Assembly (NCBI GenBank): GCA_000708835.1 | Contig: DF237583.1 | Span: 4,649-42,899 of the forward strand | Direction of reading: 5' to 3' | DNA: 38,251 nucleotides | DNA from: Klebsormidium nitens | Taxonomy: Eukaryota; Streptophyta; Klebsormidiophyceae; Klebsormidiales; Klebsormidiaceae | In this document: in pieces, positions 25,231 through 33,544 of the stretch | Numbering within the stretch: position 1 is the first letter of the stretch | Layout: every line of letters starts with the position of its first letter | Notes under the pieces: model-generated | What the model was told of the DNA's origin: nothing | The model's database searches: none | The model's input: the letters and a program-made list of their open reading frames with translations, nothing else | Made by a program: the position numbers and the translations under genes

Positions 25231-25719
25231 TCATAGCTTGTACCAACGATACACGTCTGCTCTTCCGCTGTGCCTCGAGATGTATGGCAGTCCGTCATTA
25301 CCAAGCATGACGACACCTCGACACTTGTTTCCAGGATAGGGTGGCCCTGGCCGCGAACCATACTTTTTCAAATGGCTCATGTCGATGCATCCGCTAGGCA
25401 GCTTTGTCAGGTTCGTGAAAGCAACGCCACCTGGTGCTGGAGATTTCGGACGACGAGTTGCCCGTGTTGGCACAACAACGGGTACAACTGGCACATGCAC
25501 AGCGGCCCCACGCGTTCCCTGCCTTGGCCTCCTCGCTTGTGTTCTCCCAGCAGGAGAACGTCTAGCAGGAGCTGCAGGGACGACGACCGGCATGACGACC
25601 GGGGTTGGAATCGCTGGCATGTGTCTCCAGCAGAACGTTTGGCCCCGTGCAACGCACGCCTTGCATCTCGTGTTTGCACGTGTGTAGCCCGCACAAACGC
25701 CGACGCGACACCTTACCAT
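25231..25719 (-). CDS. zinc-knuckle, Pro-rich protein with PPYPxNxC...GNDG domain
   Basis: This is a 162-residue protein starting at ATG 25719. It has an N-terminal Cys/His knuckle (CAGYTRANTRCKACVARGQTFCWRH), then a Pro/Val/Ala-rich linker with repeated VPVVVP-like units. It ends in a domain reading RPGPPYPGNKCRGVVMLGNDGLPYISR...YRW. That C-terminal pattern (PPYPAN-C, GNDG, YxS, W) is a recurrent giant-virus domain of unknown function. The knuckle plus linker layout matches the gene at 11161. It is the last clearly viral gene before the repeat block. Confidence 0.65.
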   Translation of the reverse strand: MVRCRVGVCAGYTRANTRCKACVARGQTFCWRHMPAIPTPVVMPVVVPAAPARRSPAGRTQARRPRQGTRGAAVHVPVVPVVVPTRATRRPKSPAPGGVAFTNLTKLPSGCIDMSHLKKYGSRPGPPYPGNKCRGVVMLGNDGLPYISRHSGRADVYRWYKL

Positions 25720-25784
25720 GATGTACTAAACTTCAAACAAAATAAGCTGACCGCTCATGAAATCCAATGCCGAGTTTTTAGAAT

Positions 25785-25951
25785 TAGGGTTTTGAATATT
25801 CATATTCTGCAAGGTGAGAGGATTTTACGGTTTTAGGGTTTTAGGGTTTGCAGAGGGGACAGCAAGGAGACAGCTAGGGTTGTAGGGTTTTAGGGTTTCA
25901 TGGTTTTGGGCTTTTAAGGTTTTAGGGTTTAGAATTTCAGGGGGGCAGCAA
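25785..25951. repeat. degenerate telomere-like TTTAGGG/TTTTAGGG repeats
   Basis: There are repeated GGGTTTTAGGGTTT-type units, including two adjoining perfect TTTTAGGG copies at 25831-25846 and further TTTAGGG units up to the gap edge. They are mixed with diverged copies (CTAGGG, GTAGGG) and a GGGGACAGC unit. TTTAGGG is the usual plant and TTTTAGGG a green-algal telomere unit. The copies are too diverged for an active chromosome end, so an interstitial or subtelomere-derived tract is more likely. Confidence 0.75.
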
Positions 25952-26424
25952 NNNNNNNNNNNNNNNNNNNNNNNNNNNNNNNNNNNNNNNNNNNNNNNNN
26001 NNNNNNNNNNNNNNNNNNNNNNNNNNNNNNNNNNNNNNNNNNNNNNNNNNNNNNNNNNNNNNNNNNNNNNNNNNNNNNNNNNNNNNNNNNNNNNNNNNNN
26101 NNNNNNNNNNNNNNNNNNNNNNNNNNNNNNNNNNNNNNNNNNNNNNNNNNNNNNNNNNNNNNNNNNNNNNNNNNNNNNNNNNNNNNNNNNNNNNNNNNNN
26201 NNNNNNNNNNNNNNNNNNNNNNNNNNNNNNNNNNNNNNNNNNNNNNNNNNNNNNNNNNNNNNNNNNNNNNNNNNNNNNNNNNNNNNNNNNNNNNNNNNNN
26301 NNNNNNNNNNNNNNNNNNNNNNNNNNNNNNNNNNNNNNNNNNNNNNNNNNNNNNNNNNNNNNNNNNNNNNNNNNNNNNNNNNNNNNNNNNNNNNNNNNNN
26401 NNNNNNNNNNNNNNNNNNNNNNNN
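25952..26424. other. assembly gap (473 N)
   Basis: A run of N separates the telomere-like repeats from GGGGACAGC repeats. The true sequence and length across this point are unknown, so the joining of the two sides depends on scaffolding. Confidence 1.
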
Positions 26425-26863
26425 ACAGCAAGGGGACAGCAGGGGACAGCAATGGGGTCAGCAAGGGGTACAGCGGATCATCAAGATCATCCCCTACATG
26501 ATGCGACCATAGCACGGAGGCGCAGGTGATTTCGACCCCCTCCTATATTGAAGAAAGTGGTGTCTCAATTTTGGACATACTTTTGAAAGTTGTGCTCCAT
26601 CTGCGCATCGTTGCAAGGCCGCAGTTAATCATAAATTCTGTCCCTGTCTCTGTCTCTGTCTCTTGGTGGTATGGTTTAATTACAGAGGTCATCGCAATCT
26701 GCTACAAAATCATCCTCTCCATGATGCGACGATAAACGGACGGGGGACAGCGACTGGGGACAGCAGGGGACAGCAGAGCCTTACAATGAAACCGTGAACG
26801 CCCGAATACCCTTCAACCCTTACAGCGTGGTTGCACACTTTGAATCAGCAGATACATCAGTAA
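26425..26863. repeat. GGGGACAGC and related short repeats, no gene seen
   Basis: Several (A/G)GGGACAGCA units occur at 26425-26475 and again at 26745-26780, matching units just before the gap. A second diverged pair, ATCATCCxCTxCATGATGCGACxATA, occurs at about 26483-26511 and 26708-26734. There is a short TCTGTC microsatellite at about 26639-26662. The open frame at 26526-26735 has no coding features. The area looks like non-coding host-type DNA. Confidence 0.6.
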
Positions 26864-27509
26864 GTGCATGAATGTACAATGTTATTTCCGCTTCAACCCT
26901 GGAGTGTCTTTACACTAACCGGCTCTTGCTATCCATGCACTCGGCATGTCCTTTCCTCTAAGTTGGCATCCTTTCTTAATTACGTCCCAGACAGTCTTGC
27001 CGTACACTCTCTTTCGTTTCTTCGGACCAGTCGGCACGTCAAGAGCCCATCGATCTGACTTCCCTTTCCGTTTGTGTATGAAGGGTCTGTTTATCCCCAA
27101 GTCGTGCCAGAGAGGATCTTCGGCCTCCGGGCCATCGTCTGGCCACACCTACATTACAAAGTTACATACATTCTGGTCAGAGTAAAAGCCTTATAACGTT
27201 TAGAAACGGCAGTTGGCAAACAAAGTCACACAGCGTGCAGGCTGCAGGAGCAATTCTGCTACAGCAGATAACAAAGTGAGCAAACTGTGAATATCATACC
27301 AGGGTGAGTAGCTTCTGGCGCTTGCCAGGTCGATCGCCCGAATCTTCCGAGGACAGCCCCATGGGGGCCGTGGCAGCAGGCACTGAAGCTGGAGGGCTGC
27401 CTGCAGCAGATGGTGAGACTTCAAAAGATGGGGAACAAGACCGTGCAAATGCCAAGCACTATTTTCAAGCTCATGCAGCCTTACTTGCCGGAAAGGAGGT
27501 TAAAATTTG
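26864..27509. other. no confident gene; possible exon remnants
   Basis: A minus-strand open stretch at 26915-27148 encodes a basic sequence (GKSDRWALDVPTGPKKRKRVYGK) and is flanked by AG and GT dinucleotides that could be splice sites, so it might be an exon of an intron-bearing host gene. Another minus-strand segment near 27300-27400 ends at a CTG|GTATGA donor-like site. I cannot join them into a gene with confidence. Confidence 0.3.
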
Positions 27510-28724
27510 TCAGGAAAGGGAGGATGGAAACGAACCTGGAGAGCTCGGAGCTTGGTGAGTGGGAAGGACCAGGCAAGGGCTGGAAAGGGGATCATTATAG
27601 AGAACTGGTCCGGAACTCCGGCTGGCAGTGGGTTCGACAGCAGGGAACAGGACGGGAGCGTTTGGGGGAAGCCACGCAGAAGGGCCGGAGTCCGCAGGAG
27701 AGGGGGAAACAGGAGGGCTAACTCGAACGGCGGGGGTTGCGGGCGGAGCAGGGAGGGTGGATGTCGAGGGGCTGCTGTGGAAAAGGCTGAGGAGATCCGC
27801 TGCAGCCTGTGCAGTGTCCCTCGATCCCCTCCGCTTCTCCGCAAGCAGCTTCTCGAGCTCAGGTTCTCGTCCCTGGAACAGCTTGAAGACAGGTGGTGGC
27901 AGCAGCCCCAGAACCGGGAGCAGTCCCTGGGCTGCAGCACGTTCTGCCGCAGCCTCCGCACCGGCCGTATACACCCGTTCCGCCAGCTCCCCGGTTAAGC
28001 CCTTCGCCCCAACCGAAAGCTTGCCATCCGCAGACAGTTTGAGAACTCCTCCGAGGCCAGGCGCCTCCAGGCAATCCCTAAAGACCAGGTTTCCAGGCGG
28101 GGGTTCCGAGCTCTTCAGCTCCGCCAGCTCCCCATCGGACGCTCCGATGCCCTCCCGGCAACAGGATTCGCAAGGTGAAGGGGCCACGAGCTGAAGGGCT
28201 TTCCGGAGCCGCTCAAGCTCCGGGTAGACCAGGATTCCCAACTTTTCCTTGTCATCCAGAACGCCTTCCTCGAGGCACTTGAGGCACCCCACATACGAGC
28301 CCTCGACCTTGACAGCAGCAAGGCATGTGTCACCTCCGCAGATCAAGCACGGTGCTGGCAGCCCCACGGAGCTCAACCAGCTGCTGTATTTCGGACCCCT
28401 TTCTTTGGGAGGGTAGCGGTGGGCGGACTCGTCATCGGATGGGAATGACTTTTGGAGGCTGGTCTCGTGCAGTGTTTTGTTGATGTCCCCGAGGAGCTTC
28501 CAGAGGTAGTCCACGGCATGCGAGCAGACCCCAGCACGCTTCTGCTCGGATTCGAGGAAGTCGACCGCAAGCCTGAGTACGGGCACCTGGTCGCGGCCCA
28601 CTTTGGGATTTTGCAATGTGACCTGGCGCAGGTAGTCAGCAGCTGTAAGATACCGGAAGAGGCTCCTAGGAACCGGGAAATTGACCGCGTAGGCTTTGTT
28701 GAACCCGGAGTTGCGCACCTGCAT
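27510..28724 (-). CDS. unrecognised protein with a CxxC...CxxC zinc-ribbon-like motif
   Basis: An open frame of about 404 residues from ATG 28724 (the frame extends to a GTG at 28760). The N-terminal third is helical (FRYLTAADYLRQVTLQNPKVG). At about residues 125-155, CLICGGDTC...GCLKC gives two Cys pairs spaced like a zinc ribbon. The C-terminal third is Ala/Pro/Ser-rich and disordered, and its end may not be the true one, because splice-like sites lie nearby. The style differs from the compact viral genes and it may be a host gene. No family is recognised. Confidence 0.45.
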   Translation of the reverse strand: MQVRNSGFNKAYAVNFPVPRSLFRYLTAADYLRQVTLQNPKVGRDQVPVLRLAVDFLESEQKRAGVCSHAVDYLWKLLGDINKTLHETSLQKSFPSDDESAHRYPPKERGPKYSSWLSSVGLPAPCLICGGDTCLAAVKVEGSYVGCLKCLEEGVLDDKEKLGILVYPELERLRKALQLVAPSPCESCCREGIGASDGELAELKSSEPPPGNLVFRDCLEAPGLGGVLKLSADGKLSVGAKGLTGELAERVYTAGAEAAAERAAAQGLLPVLGLLPPPVFKLFQGREPELEKLLAEKRRGSRDTAQAAADLLSLFHSSPSTSTLPAPPATPAVRVSPPVSPSPADSGPSAWLPPNAPVLFPAVEPTASRSSGPVLYNDPLSSPCLVLPTHQAPSSPGSFPSSLS

Positions 28725-28811
28725 GTGCAACAGCACAGCATCAGCAACAGCAGCATTCACAGCACTGTCCAGCGGCGTCCTTTGCTTTCAGCAGCAGCAT
28801 AAATAGCAAGC

Positions 28812-29786
28812 TCACACTTTATCCTCCTCAATATCGCCATGCAGCAGAGTCAACTGTTGAAAGCTGGTGACTAGTCTCAACCCTACTTCAGCGGCATTCA
28901 CAGCACGGTCAAGCAGCACTTTTTGACCATTCTCGCAAAGAGTGAGTGCTATCAAGCAGTCAAGAGAGCTTGCCTGGTGGAACCCTGTTGTGACAACGAA
29001 CCAGCCGGGTAATTGGGTCGCTGTGTAGTAGGTCACCCCAAGCAGATCCAGGAGGCGTGTTGGCAGGACCAGCTTCTTGTTGAAAAAGTCATTGAGCAGG
29101 GACATGCGCCTGAAGTAGCCCAAGACAGTAGCAGACCATAGTCCAGGAAGGATGAGCCACTGCTTAGCGTCCCCTTCAAACAGGTAGTTCAGGCTCTCAA
29201 GCTGGGCATCCTCAGTATGGAAGGCGGCAATGGTATTCCTGTAGCCAACATAGAACATTCCCACCGTGATCCCAATCAGAACGTACGCAAAGTGAAAGAG
29301 AAACCTGAGATTGTCAACAAAGAGCTGCCCTACGCTCTTGCCCGCTTTCTTGCCTGCTCCCGCAGTTTTGCCCTCTGAGTCTGATGCATACCATGTTGCC
29401 TGAGGCAAGTGACCTTCCCCTTGCTCTCCAATCTTCTGGTAAAATGTGAGGCCATCCTCCACTGCCTCAGCAAGCGACTCTGCACTATCCAGCCCCGTGT
29501 CATGCTGCTCTTGATAGTGCTTGAGGGACTCTTGTCGCACCTTGCCTTTTGTCAGGAATCTAAGCTCGCTGTGCTTGCTGTCAAGGGTCAATTTCTGGGC
29601 TTGCAAGTCGAGTTGCGTGCTAGGGTTTATACTTTCAAGCTTGCAGCCTGTGAATGTCAGCAGCCCGCCACCATAGGGTGCTACCAGAGGGACGACAACG
29701 TTATTGCAGAGCCTGTCAACCCCCCCTGCAAGCGCAACGGCAGCAGCACTGATCTCAATCCTTGGCACCTCTCCGCCCCAACCCAT
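28812..29786 (-). CDS. unrecognised membrane protein
   Basis: This is a 324-residue protein starting at ATG 29786 (MGWGGEVPRIEIS). The first half is soluble and polar with a charged helix. About residues 160-265 hold two or three hydrophobic segments (FLFHFAYVLIGITVGMFYVGY; ILPGLWSATVLGYF; LGVTYYTATQLPGWFVVTTGF). The C terminus is helical and soluble. The layout might suit a small peroxisomal or organellar membrane protein, but I cannot name a family. It lies in the block that looks host-like. Its start is 297 bp from the divergent gene at 30084. Confidence 0.5.
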   Translation of the reverse strand: MGWGGEVPRIEISAAAVALAGGVDRLCNNVVVPLVAPYGGGLLTFTGCKLESINPSTQLDLQAQKLTLDSKHSELRFLTKGKVRQESLKHYQEQHDTGLDSAESLAEAVEDGLTFYQKIGEQGEGHLPQATWYASDSEGKTAGAGKKAGKSVGQLFVDNLRFLFHFAYVLIGITVGMFYVGYRNTIAAFHTEDAQLESLNYLFEGDAKQWLILPGLWSATVLGYFRRMSLLNDFFNKKLVLPTRLLDLLGVTYYTATQLPGWFVVTTGFHQASSLDCLIALTLCENGQKVLLDRAVNAAEVGLRLVTSFQQLTLLHGDIEEDKV

Positions 29787-29909
29787 TGCGCCCAGATGCT
29801 TGCTACTTTTGACCCTTCAAGTAGCTTTGGCATTATTCTCAGCCTTGCTCGGTACCAACCGCGTCACTTTCGGGCTGAACCGGCAAGGTCCAATCGACGA
29901 CTCCGGAGT

Positions 29910-29931
29910 AAACTGCGTATATACGCAGTTT
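29910..29931. promoter_or_regulatory. perfect 22-bp palindrome between divergent genes
   Basis: The half-site AAACTGCGTAT is followed directly by its exact reverse complement. It lies in the 297-bp space between the divergent starts at 29786 and 30084, where a dimeric regulator could act on both genes. The binding function is inferred. Confidence 0.45.
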
Positions 29932-30083
29932 GGGTCACAGCCGTCGATCTGCTTACTTTCACTGGTGACCTCTACACCAAACTCGGTGTTTCGCGCCGAT
30001 CTCGTTGCCAGCACTTCCAACTGTGTTGAGCTAACGCCGGGCACAGTTCCCGCTTAAACGCGAAACAGGACAAACCGTACGCA

Positions 30084-31295
30084 ATGGGGAGGAAGAGGGC
30101 GTATGACGTGCGCCTGTTGGTAGGGAATGAGGACTGGACAGGCACGGGGCCGCTTTGGTCCAGCCACACCGACCCTTACAGCTCAGTCGACATACGCTCT
30201 GATTCGACACGCAGCATTGCTGCAGAATGTAGGCAGCGGTTGCAGGAGCAGGGGGTCAATTTGGGTGTGAGCTGCGAGCTGATCGAGGCTGACCTTGCTG
30301 CGGCGCTTCCAACAGATGCAATCCTGCGGGCTTTTCGCAAATGGGGCAGCCCACTGCACCTGGTTCACAGCAGCGCGCACCCGCCCCGGGCATTCTGGTT
30401 ACCGCCTCAGCTCAGATCACTGGCCACCAACGAGCGGGGACCCATCCCACGGCAGGCAGAGTCAGAGAGATGGTTGCAGCGCTTTGTTGTGGAGCAGGTT
30501 TACGAGGGGAAGGTCACAAAAGATGCGAGCAGATGCAGGGAGCTCGCTGCGGGGTTCGAGAGGCTCACGGGGGCTGTGAAGGGTCTGCAGGGGCTGCCAG
30601 TGCAAGAAGCCCGCGCGCATGCCTTGGAGAACTGCTTGAGTAGGCTCACAGAGTGCAGCCTCCGGGAAAGTGAGCTCGCAGAGAGGCTTGTCAGGCTATT
30701 GCGCGACATGGACCAGCGGCAGGAACGGCAGGCTGCTGCTGTAGCAAAGAGCAAGGAGCAGCTGCGAGTGGAGCGGGAGAAGAGGCAAGAACAGAGCAGA
30801 GCTGTGCAGCAGCTGAGGGCAGAGAAGCGGGATCTGGCAGAGGAGTTGAAGCGGCTGCGGGTCGGTGGGGGGCGCTTGGACCGGGCAAAGCGCGGGCGGA
30901 TGCCGGAGAATAAGCGGCTGCAGGTCGGGCAGGAGTTTGTGTGGCCGAGCAAGAGCTTTGCGTCCAAGCTCGATGCTGCGATGCGGGAGCACATGCAGGA
31001 GGAGCGCGAGCTGTGCAGGCCGCGGAGGTTCAAGCTTGCCAAATCAGAGCACGTGGCGTACGTTGCTGAGGGAGACAAACGGAGGGCAGTGAGCCTGGGC
31101 CTGGGGCTGGTCGCACGCGAGCCCTTGCGAGTCAACATATCACCAATCGGAAACCACAGGGAAAACTCTGTACTGCTAATCTGTTATATTCTCTTCTCCA
31201 AAAAATCAATTACTATATTGCATCTTTTTCAGGTATGGCCTTATATACATACATATTGGCAACTGGAAACCAAATGGAAAACTCTGTACTACTAA
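30084..31295 (+). CDS. unrecognised coiled-coil protein running into a repeat
   Basis: This is a 403-residue open frame starting at ATG 30084 (MGRKRAYDVRLL). Residues about 120-280 are helical with a long Arg/Glu/Gln-rich coiled coil (RQERQAAAVAKSKEQ; RAEKRDLAEELKRLRV). A basic segment follows. The last 50 residues or so (from about 31142) are encoded by the tandem hairpin repeat found downstream, so the C terminus is probably repeat-derived, or the true end lies at an unrecognised splice site. No family is recognised. Confidence 0.45.
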   Translation: MGRKRAYDVRLLVGNEDWTGTGPLWSSHTDPYSSVDIRSDSTRSIAAECRQRLQEQGVNLGVSCELIEADLAAALPTDAILRAFRKWGSPLHLVHSSAHPPRAFWLPPQLRSLATNERGPIPRQAESERWLQRFVVEQVYEGKVTKDASRCRELAAGFERLTGAVKGLQGLPVQEARAHALENCLSRLTECSLRESELAERLVRLLRDMDQRQERQAAAVAKSKEQLRVEREKRQEQSRAVQQLRAEKRDLAEELKRLRVGGGRLDRAKRGRMPENKRLQVGQEFVWPSKSFASKLDAAMREHMQEERELCRPRRFKLAKSEHVAYVAEGDKRRAVSLGLGLVAREPLRVNISPIGNHRENSVLLICYILFSKKSITILHLFQVWPYIHTYWQLETKWKTLYY

Positions 31296-32000
31296 TCTGT
31301 TATAATTCCTTCCCTGGGGAAGAAAGAAAATATAACAGATTGTAGTACGAAAGTTTGGGATTCCCACAGGCTTGCTGATATGTATGTATGTAGGGTCCCT
31401 CCTGTAAAATACAAGGAAAAGAGAGCGGGATGGGCGACTCACCTGCTCGCTTTCACCCCATCAGGCCGTTCCCCATGACTTAAGCCCCCAGTGGATGTGC
31501 CGTGTGTCTGCACAAGTCTGAGGCCACTTCAACACCCAAGTAGCATCGTGCAGGGCATGGCCTTACATACATACATATTGGCAACTGACAACCAAAAGGA
31601 AAACTCTGTACTACTAATCTGTTATATTCTCTTCTCCAAAAAGTCAATTACTATATTGCATCTTTTGAGGGTATGGCCTTACATACATACATATCGCCAA
31701 AAGGAACCCAAAGGGAAAACTCTGTACTACTAATCTGTTATATTCTCTTCTCCAAAAAGTCGATTACTATATTGCATCTTGTTCAGGTATGGCCTTACAT
31801 ACATACATATCAGCAAATGGAAGTCAAAGGGGAAACTCTCTACTACTAATCTGTTATAATTCCTTCCCTGGAGAAGAAAGAAAATATAACAGATTGTAGT
31901 ATGAGAGTCTTGGACAGCCCAGAAGCTTGCTGATATGTATGTATGTAAGGTCCCTCCTGTGGAAGACAACAAAAAGAGAGCGGGATGAGTGACTCACCTG
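31162..32000. repeat. about 117-bp tandem repeat ending in hairpins, MITE-like
   Basis: Units of about 117 bp begin AAACTCTGTACTACTAATCTG and run through CTTCTCCAAAAAGTC, TATTGCATCTT and CCTTACATACATACATAT. Copies start near 31162, 31600 and 31717. Hairpin versions follow at 31286-31348 (arms GTACTACTAATCTGTTATA and its near-complement) and 31841-31901. The outer flanks carry ACATACATACATAT and its reverse complement ATATGTATGTATGT. Both hairpin copies are followed by the same GAGAGCGGGATG...CACCTGCTCGC segment, so a larger module is duplicated. No protein coding is likely. Confidence 0.7.
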
Positions 32001-32118
32001 CTCGCCCCCGCTCCTTCGGGCCGTTTCCCTTACCCTTAAGCCCCTGATGGCTGCCCGCTGCCCGCCCCCACTCCTTCGGGCTGGTTCCATTGGCCCTAAG
32101 CCCCTGAGAGATGCCCGC
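32001..32118. repeat. GC-rich direct repeat (TCCTTCGGGC...TTAAGCCCCTGA)
   Basis: Two adjoining copies of about 60 bp share CTCCTTCGGGC, a TTCCxTT middle, TAAGCCCCTGA and GATG/GGCTGCCCGC. A third diverged copy sits at about 31450-31500, after the first hairpin module. This suggests the repeat is part of the same duplicated segment. Confidence 0.6.
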
Positions 32119-32629
32119 CGTCCTCCCCAGCCAGTCCACCGTGCTGATGCCGTCCCAGGCCCGGCCGTCCTAAGTACCGGCTCCTTGCAAAGTCCGGGTA
32201 AGATATGCAGAACCATGCATGAGGCAGACAGACATCTGCACATGATGTTGCGTGCTGTGCAAACAAAAGGTGGAGGTAATGGTGCGTGTCTTGTTACACC
32301 TCAAGCGGACACGTTGTTGCGGCGCTTGTCCAGTCCGTATCGATCCAAAGCTTGATTGTATGCCCTGGCTGCATCCTCTTCTTCCCCACCGAAACTTCTC
32401 GACGCTCTCGCGGTCGCACTCGCTGATGAGGGCCTCAGCGACAAGGTTCTGCTCTCGGTCTCGAAGGGGGATCTTGCAGACTGCCATTTGCTTTACGTGC
32501 CCTTTCTGTTGAGCTCGTTGCCCCTAAGCTTGGAACGGGAGGCATCTTCACTCGTCCTTCCCAGCTGTTTTATGTTTCACTCGTCCTTCCCAGCTGTTTT
32601 AAGTTCCTTAAGGCTATTCGAAGGAGTAC
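32119..32629. other. no confident gene; short direct repeat
   Basis: Open frames here (for example minus strand 32170-32487) show no recognisable domain, signal or membrane segment. A 28-bp direct repeat, CACTCGTCCTTCCCAGCTGTTTTA-type, occurs in tandem at about 32549-32601. This stretch marks the return from the repeat block to the viral genes. Confidence 0.5.
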
Positions 32630-33046
32630 TTAAGGGCAGTCCAGCGGTTTTCGGAACGGATCCCCCACGATCGTGCTGTTGTTCCATGGCGACAGATTAG
32701 CGATTCGCGGCACGACAGGTTCGCTCCGTAAACCATAATTCGAATTCCTGTTGGTCCCATTTATTGAGCTGAGGCCCACAAACTGCGCAGGACTTAAGAA
32801 CGACTGCCCCTCGAGGCCGCGGGTGGGGGGCTTGAACTCACCGTACGAAAGCTGGGGCCTTTCTTCTGATGGCAGCAGCTTGCTGTCAACGGGGAGGATC
32901 GACATGGCACCCAGTGTGGAGTTGCTTGGCAGCTTGTCCGCAGGAATGTAATCTGTGAATCTCTCCCGTGTCTTGCCCGTGCAGCGCGCCAGGATTAGGA
33001 CAAGCCCAATTGCCAGCGCAGCCTTGAGCATGAGGTCAGTCTCCAT
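32630..33046 (-). CDS. conserved virion-type anchored protein (LRSEP...SPWNxSTI)
   Basis: This is a 138-residue protein starting at ATG 33046. An N-terminal anchor (LKAALAIGLVLILARC) is followed by a polar domain. The C terminus reads NSNYGLRSEPVVP...SPWNNSTIVGDPFRKPLD. This C-terminal pattern (N-x-L-R-S-E-P-x2-P, then SPWNxSTI, then RxPLD) recurs in giant viruses in a small virion membrane protein. The family name is not certain. A TTTTTCTTTTTG tract lies 20-25 nt upstream of the start. The same-strand neighbours at 33102 and 33360 have similar anchors. Confidence 0.7.
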   Translation of the reverse strand: METDLMLKAALAIGLVLILARCTGKTRERFTDYIPADKLPSNSTLGAMSILPVDSKLLPSEERPQLSYGEFKPPTRGLEGQSFLSPAQFVGLSSINGTNRNSNYGLRSEPVVPRIANLSPWNNSTIVGDPFRKPLDCP

Positions 33047-33101
33047 GCGTGATCTCCTATACCAAGCAAAAAGAAAAATTCAGGGTGCCATTGCAACCGC
33101 C

Positions 33102-33326
33102 CTAGGCATAATCTGCATAAACCCGCTCGCCATCAGTGCTTGGGAGAAATTCCACGGAAGGGCCTCCAGAGGGAGAGACAAACGCTTGCACGCCCTCATC
33201 AGAGCCAGTGAGTGGGACCTGGAAGGTTACCTCCTTGCGCGGGCTCGGGGTGGGCCTTTGGAAGAAGAGCAGGAAGATCACGATGGCAGCTCCAATGATG
33301 AGCGCCGCCTTCACGGTGTTCTCCAT
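33102..33326 (-). CDS. small N-terminally anchored virion-type protein
   Basis: This is a 74-residue protein starting at ATG 33326 (MENTVKAALIIGAAIVIFLLFF). It has one anchor helix and then a Pro/Ser/Thr-rich soluble tail. It shares the ME-N-T-V start and anchor with the protein at 13106, and resembles 33360. It sits between two other anchored proteins on the same strand. Virion membrane location is inferred. Confidence 0.6.
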   Translation of the reverse strand: MENTVKAALIIGAAIVIFLLFFQRPTPSPRKEVTFQVPLTGSDEGVQAFVSPSGGPSVEFLPSTDGERVYADYA

Positions 33327-33359
33327 GGTTGTTGATATCGTTCTGCGAGGAAATTTTGT

Positions 33360-33518
33360 TTACTGATACTCGTCCTCAAACCCCTCCTGCCCAGTGAAGC
33401 CCTCTTCCTCTTGGTAGTATTCGTCGTACCGTTCTCTTCTCGTCGGACAGTGCACAAAGAACACGAGAAAGACGACAAAGGCTGCAAGTCCGAGTTTCAC
33501 GGCAGTCTCCTTCTCCAT
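33360..33518 (-). CDS. 52-residue anchored acidic protein
   Basis: An ORF of 52 codons begins at ATG 33518 (MEKETAVKLGLAAFVVFLVF). One transmembrane helix is followed by CPTRRERYDEYY and a very acidic, aromatic tail (EEEGFTGQEGFEDEYQ). It shares the ME-x-T-A/V-K start with its neighbours. A TTTTCTCTGG element is 16 nt upstream of the start. Confidence 0.6.
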   Translation of the reverse strand: MEKETAVKLGLAAFVVFLVFFVHCPTRRERYDEYYQEEEGFTGQEGFEDEYQ

Positions 33519-33544
33519 GAGCATAGTAGTAAGTCCAGAGAAAA

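Noticed and set aside
25785-25951. True chromosome telomere
   Set aside because: The units are diverged and interrupted, and coding DNA lies on both sides of the block.
25937-26515. Minus-strand open frame across the gap
   Set aside because: Almost all of it is N, so no protein can be claimed.
31162-32000. Long terminal repeats of a retroelement
   Set aside because: No reverse transcriptase, integrase or primer-binding site is seen between the copies, and the unit is only about 117 bp with hairpins.
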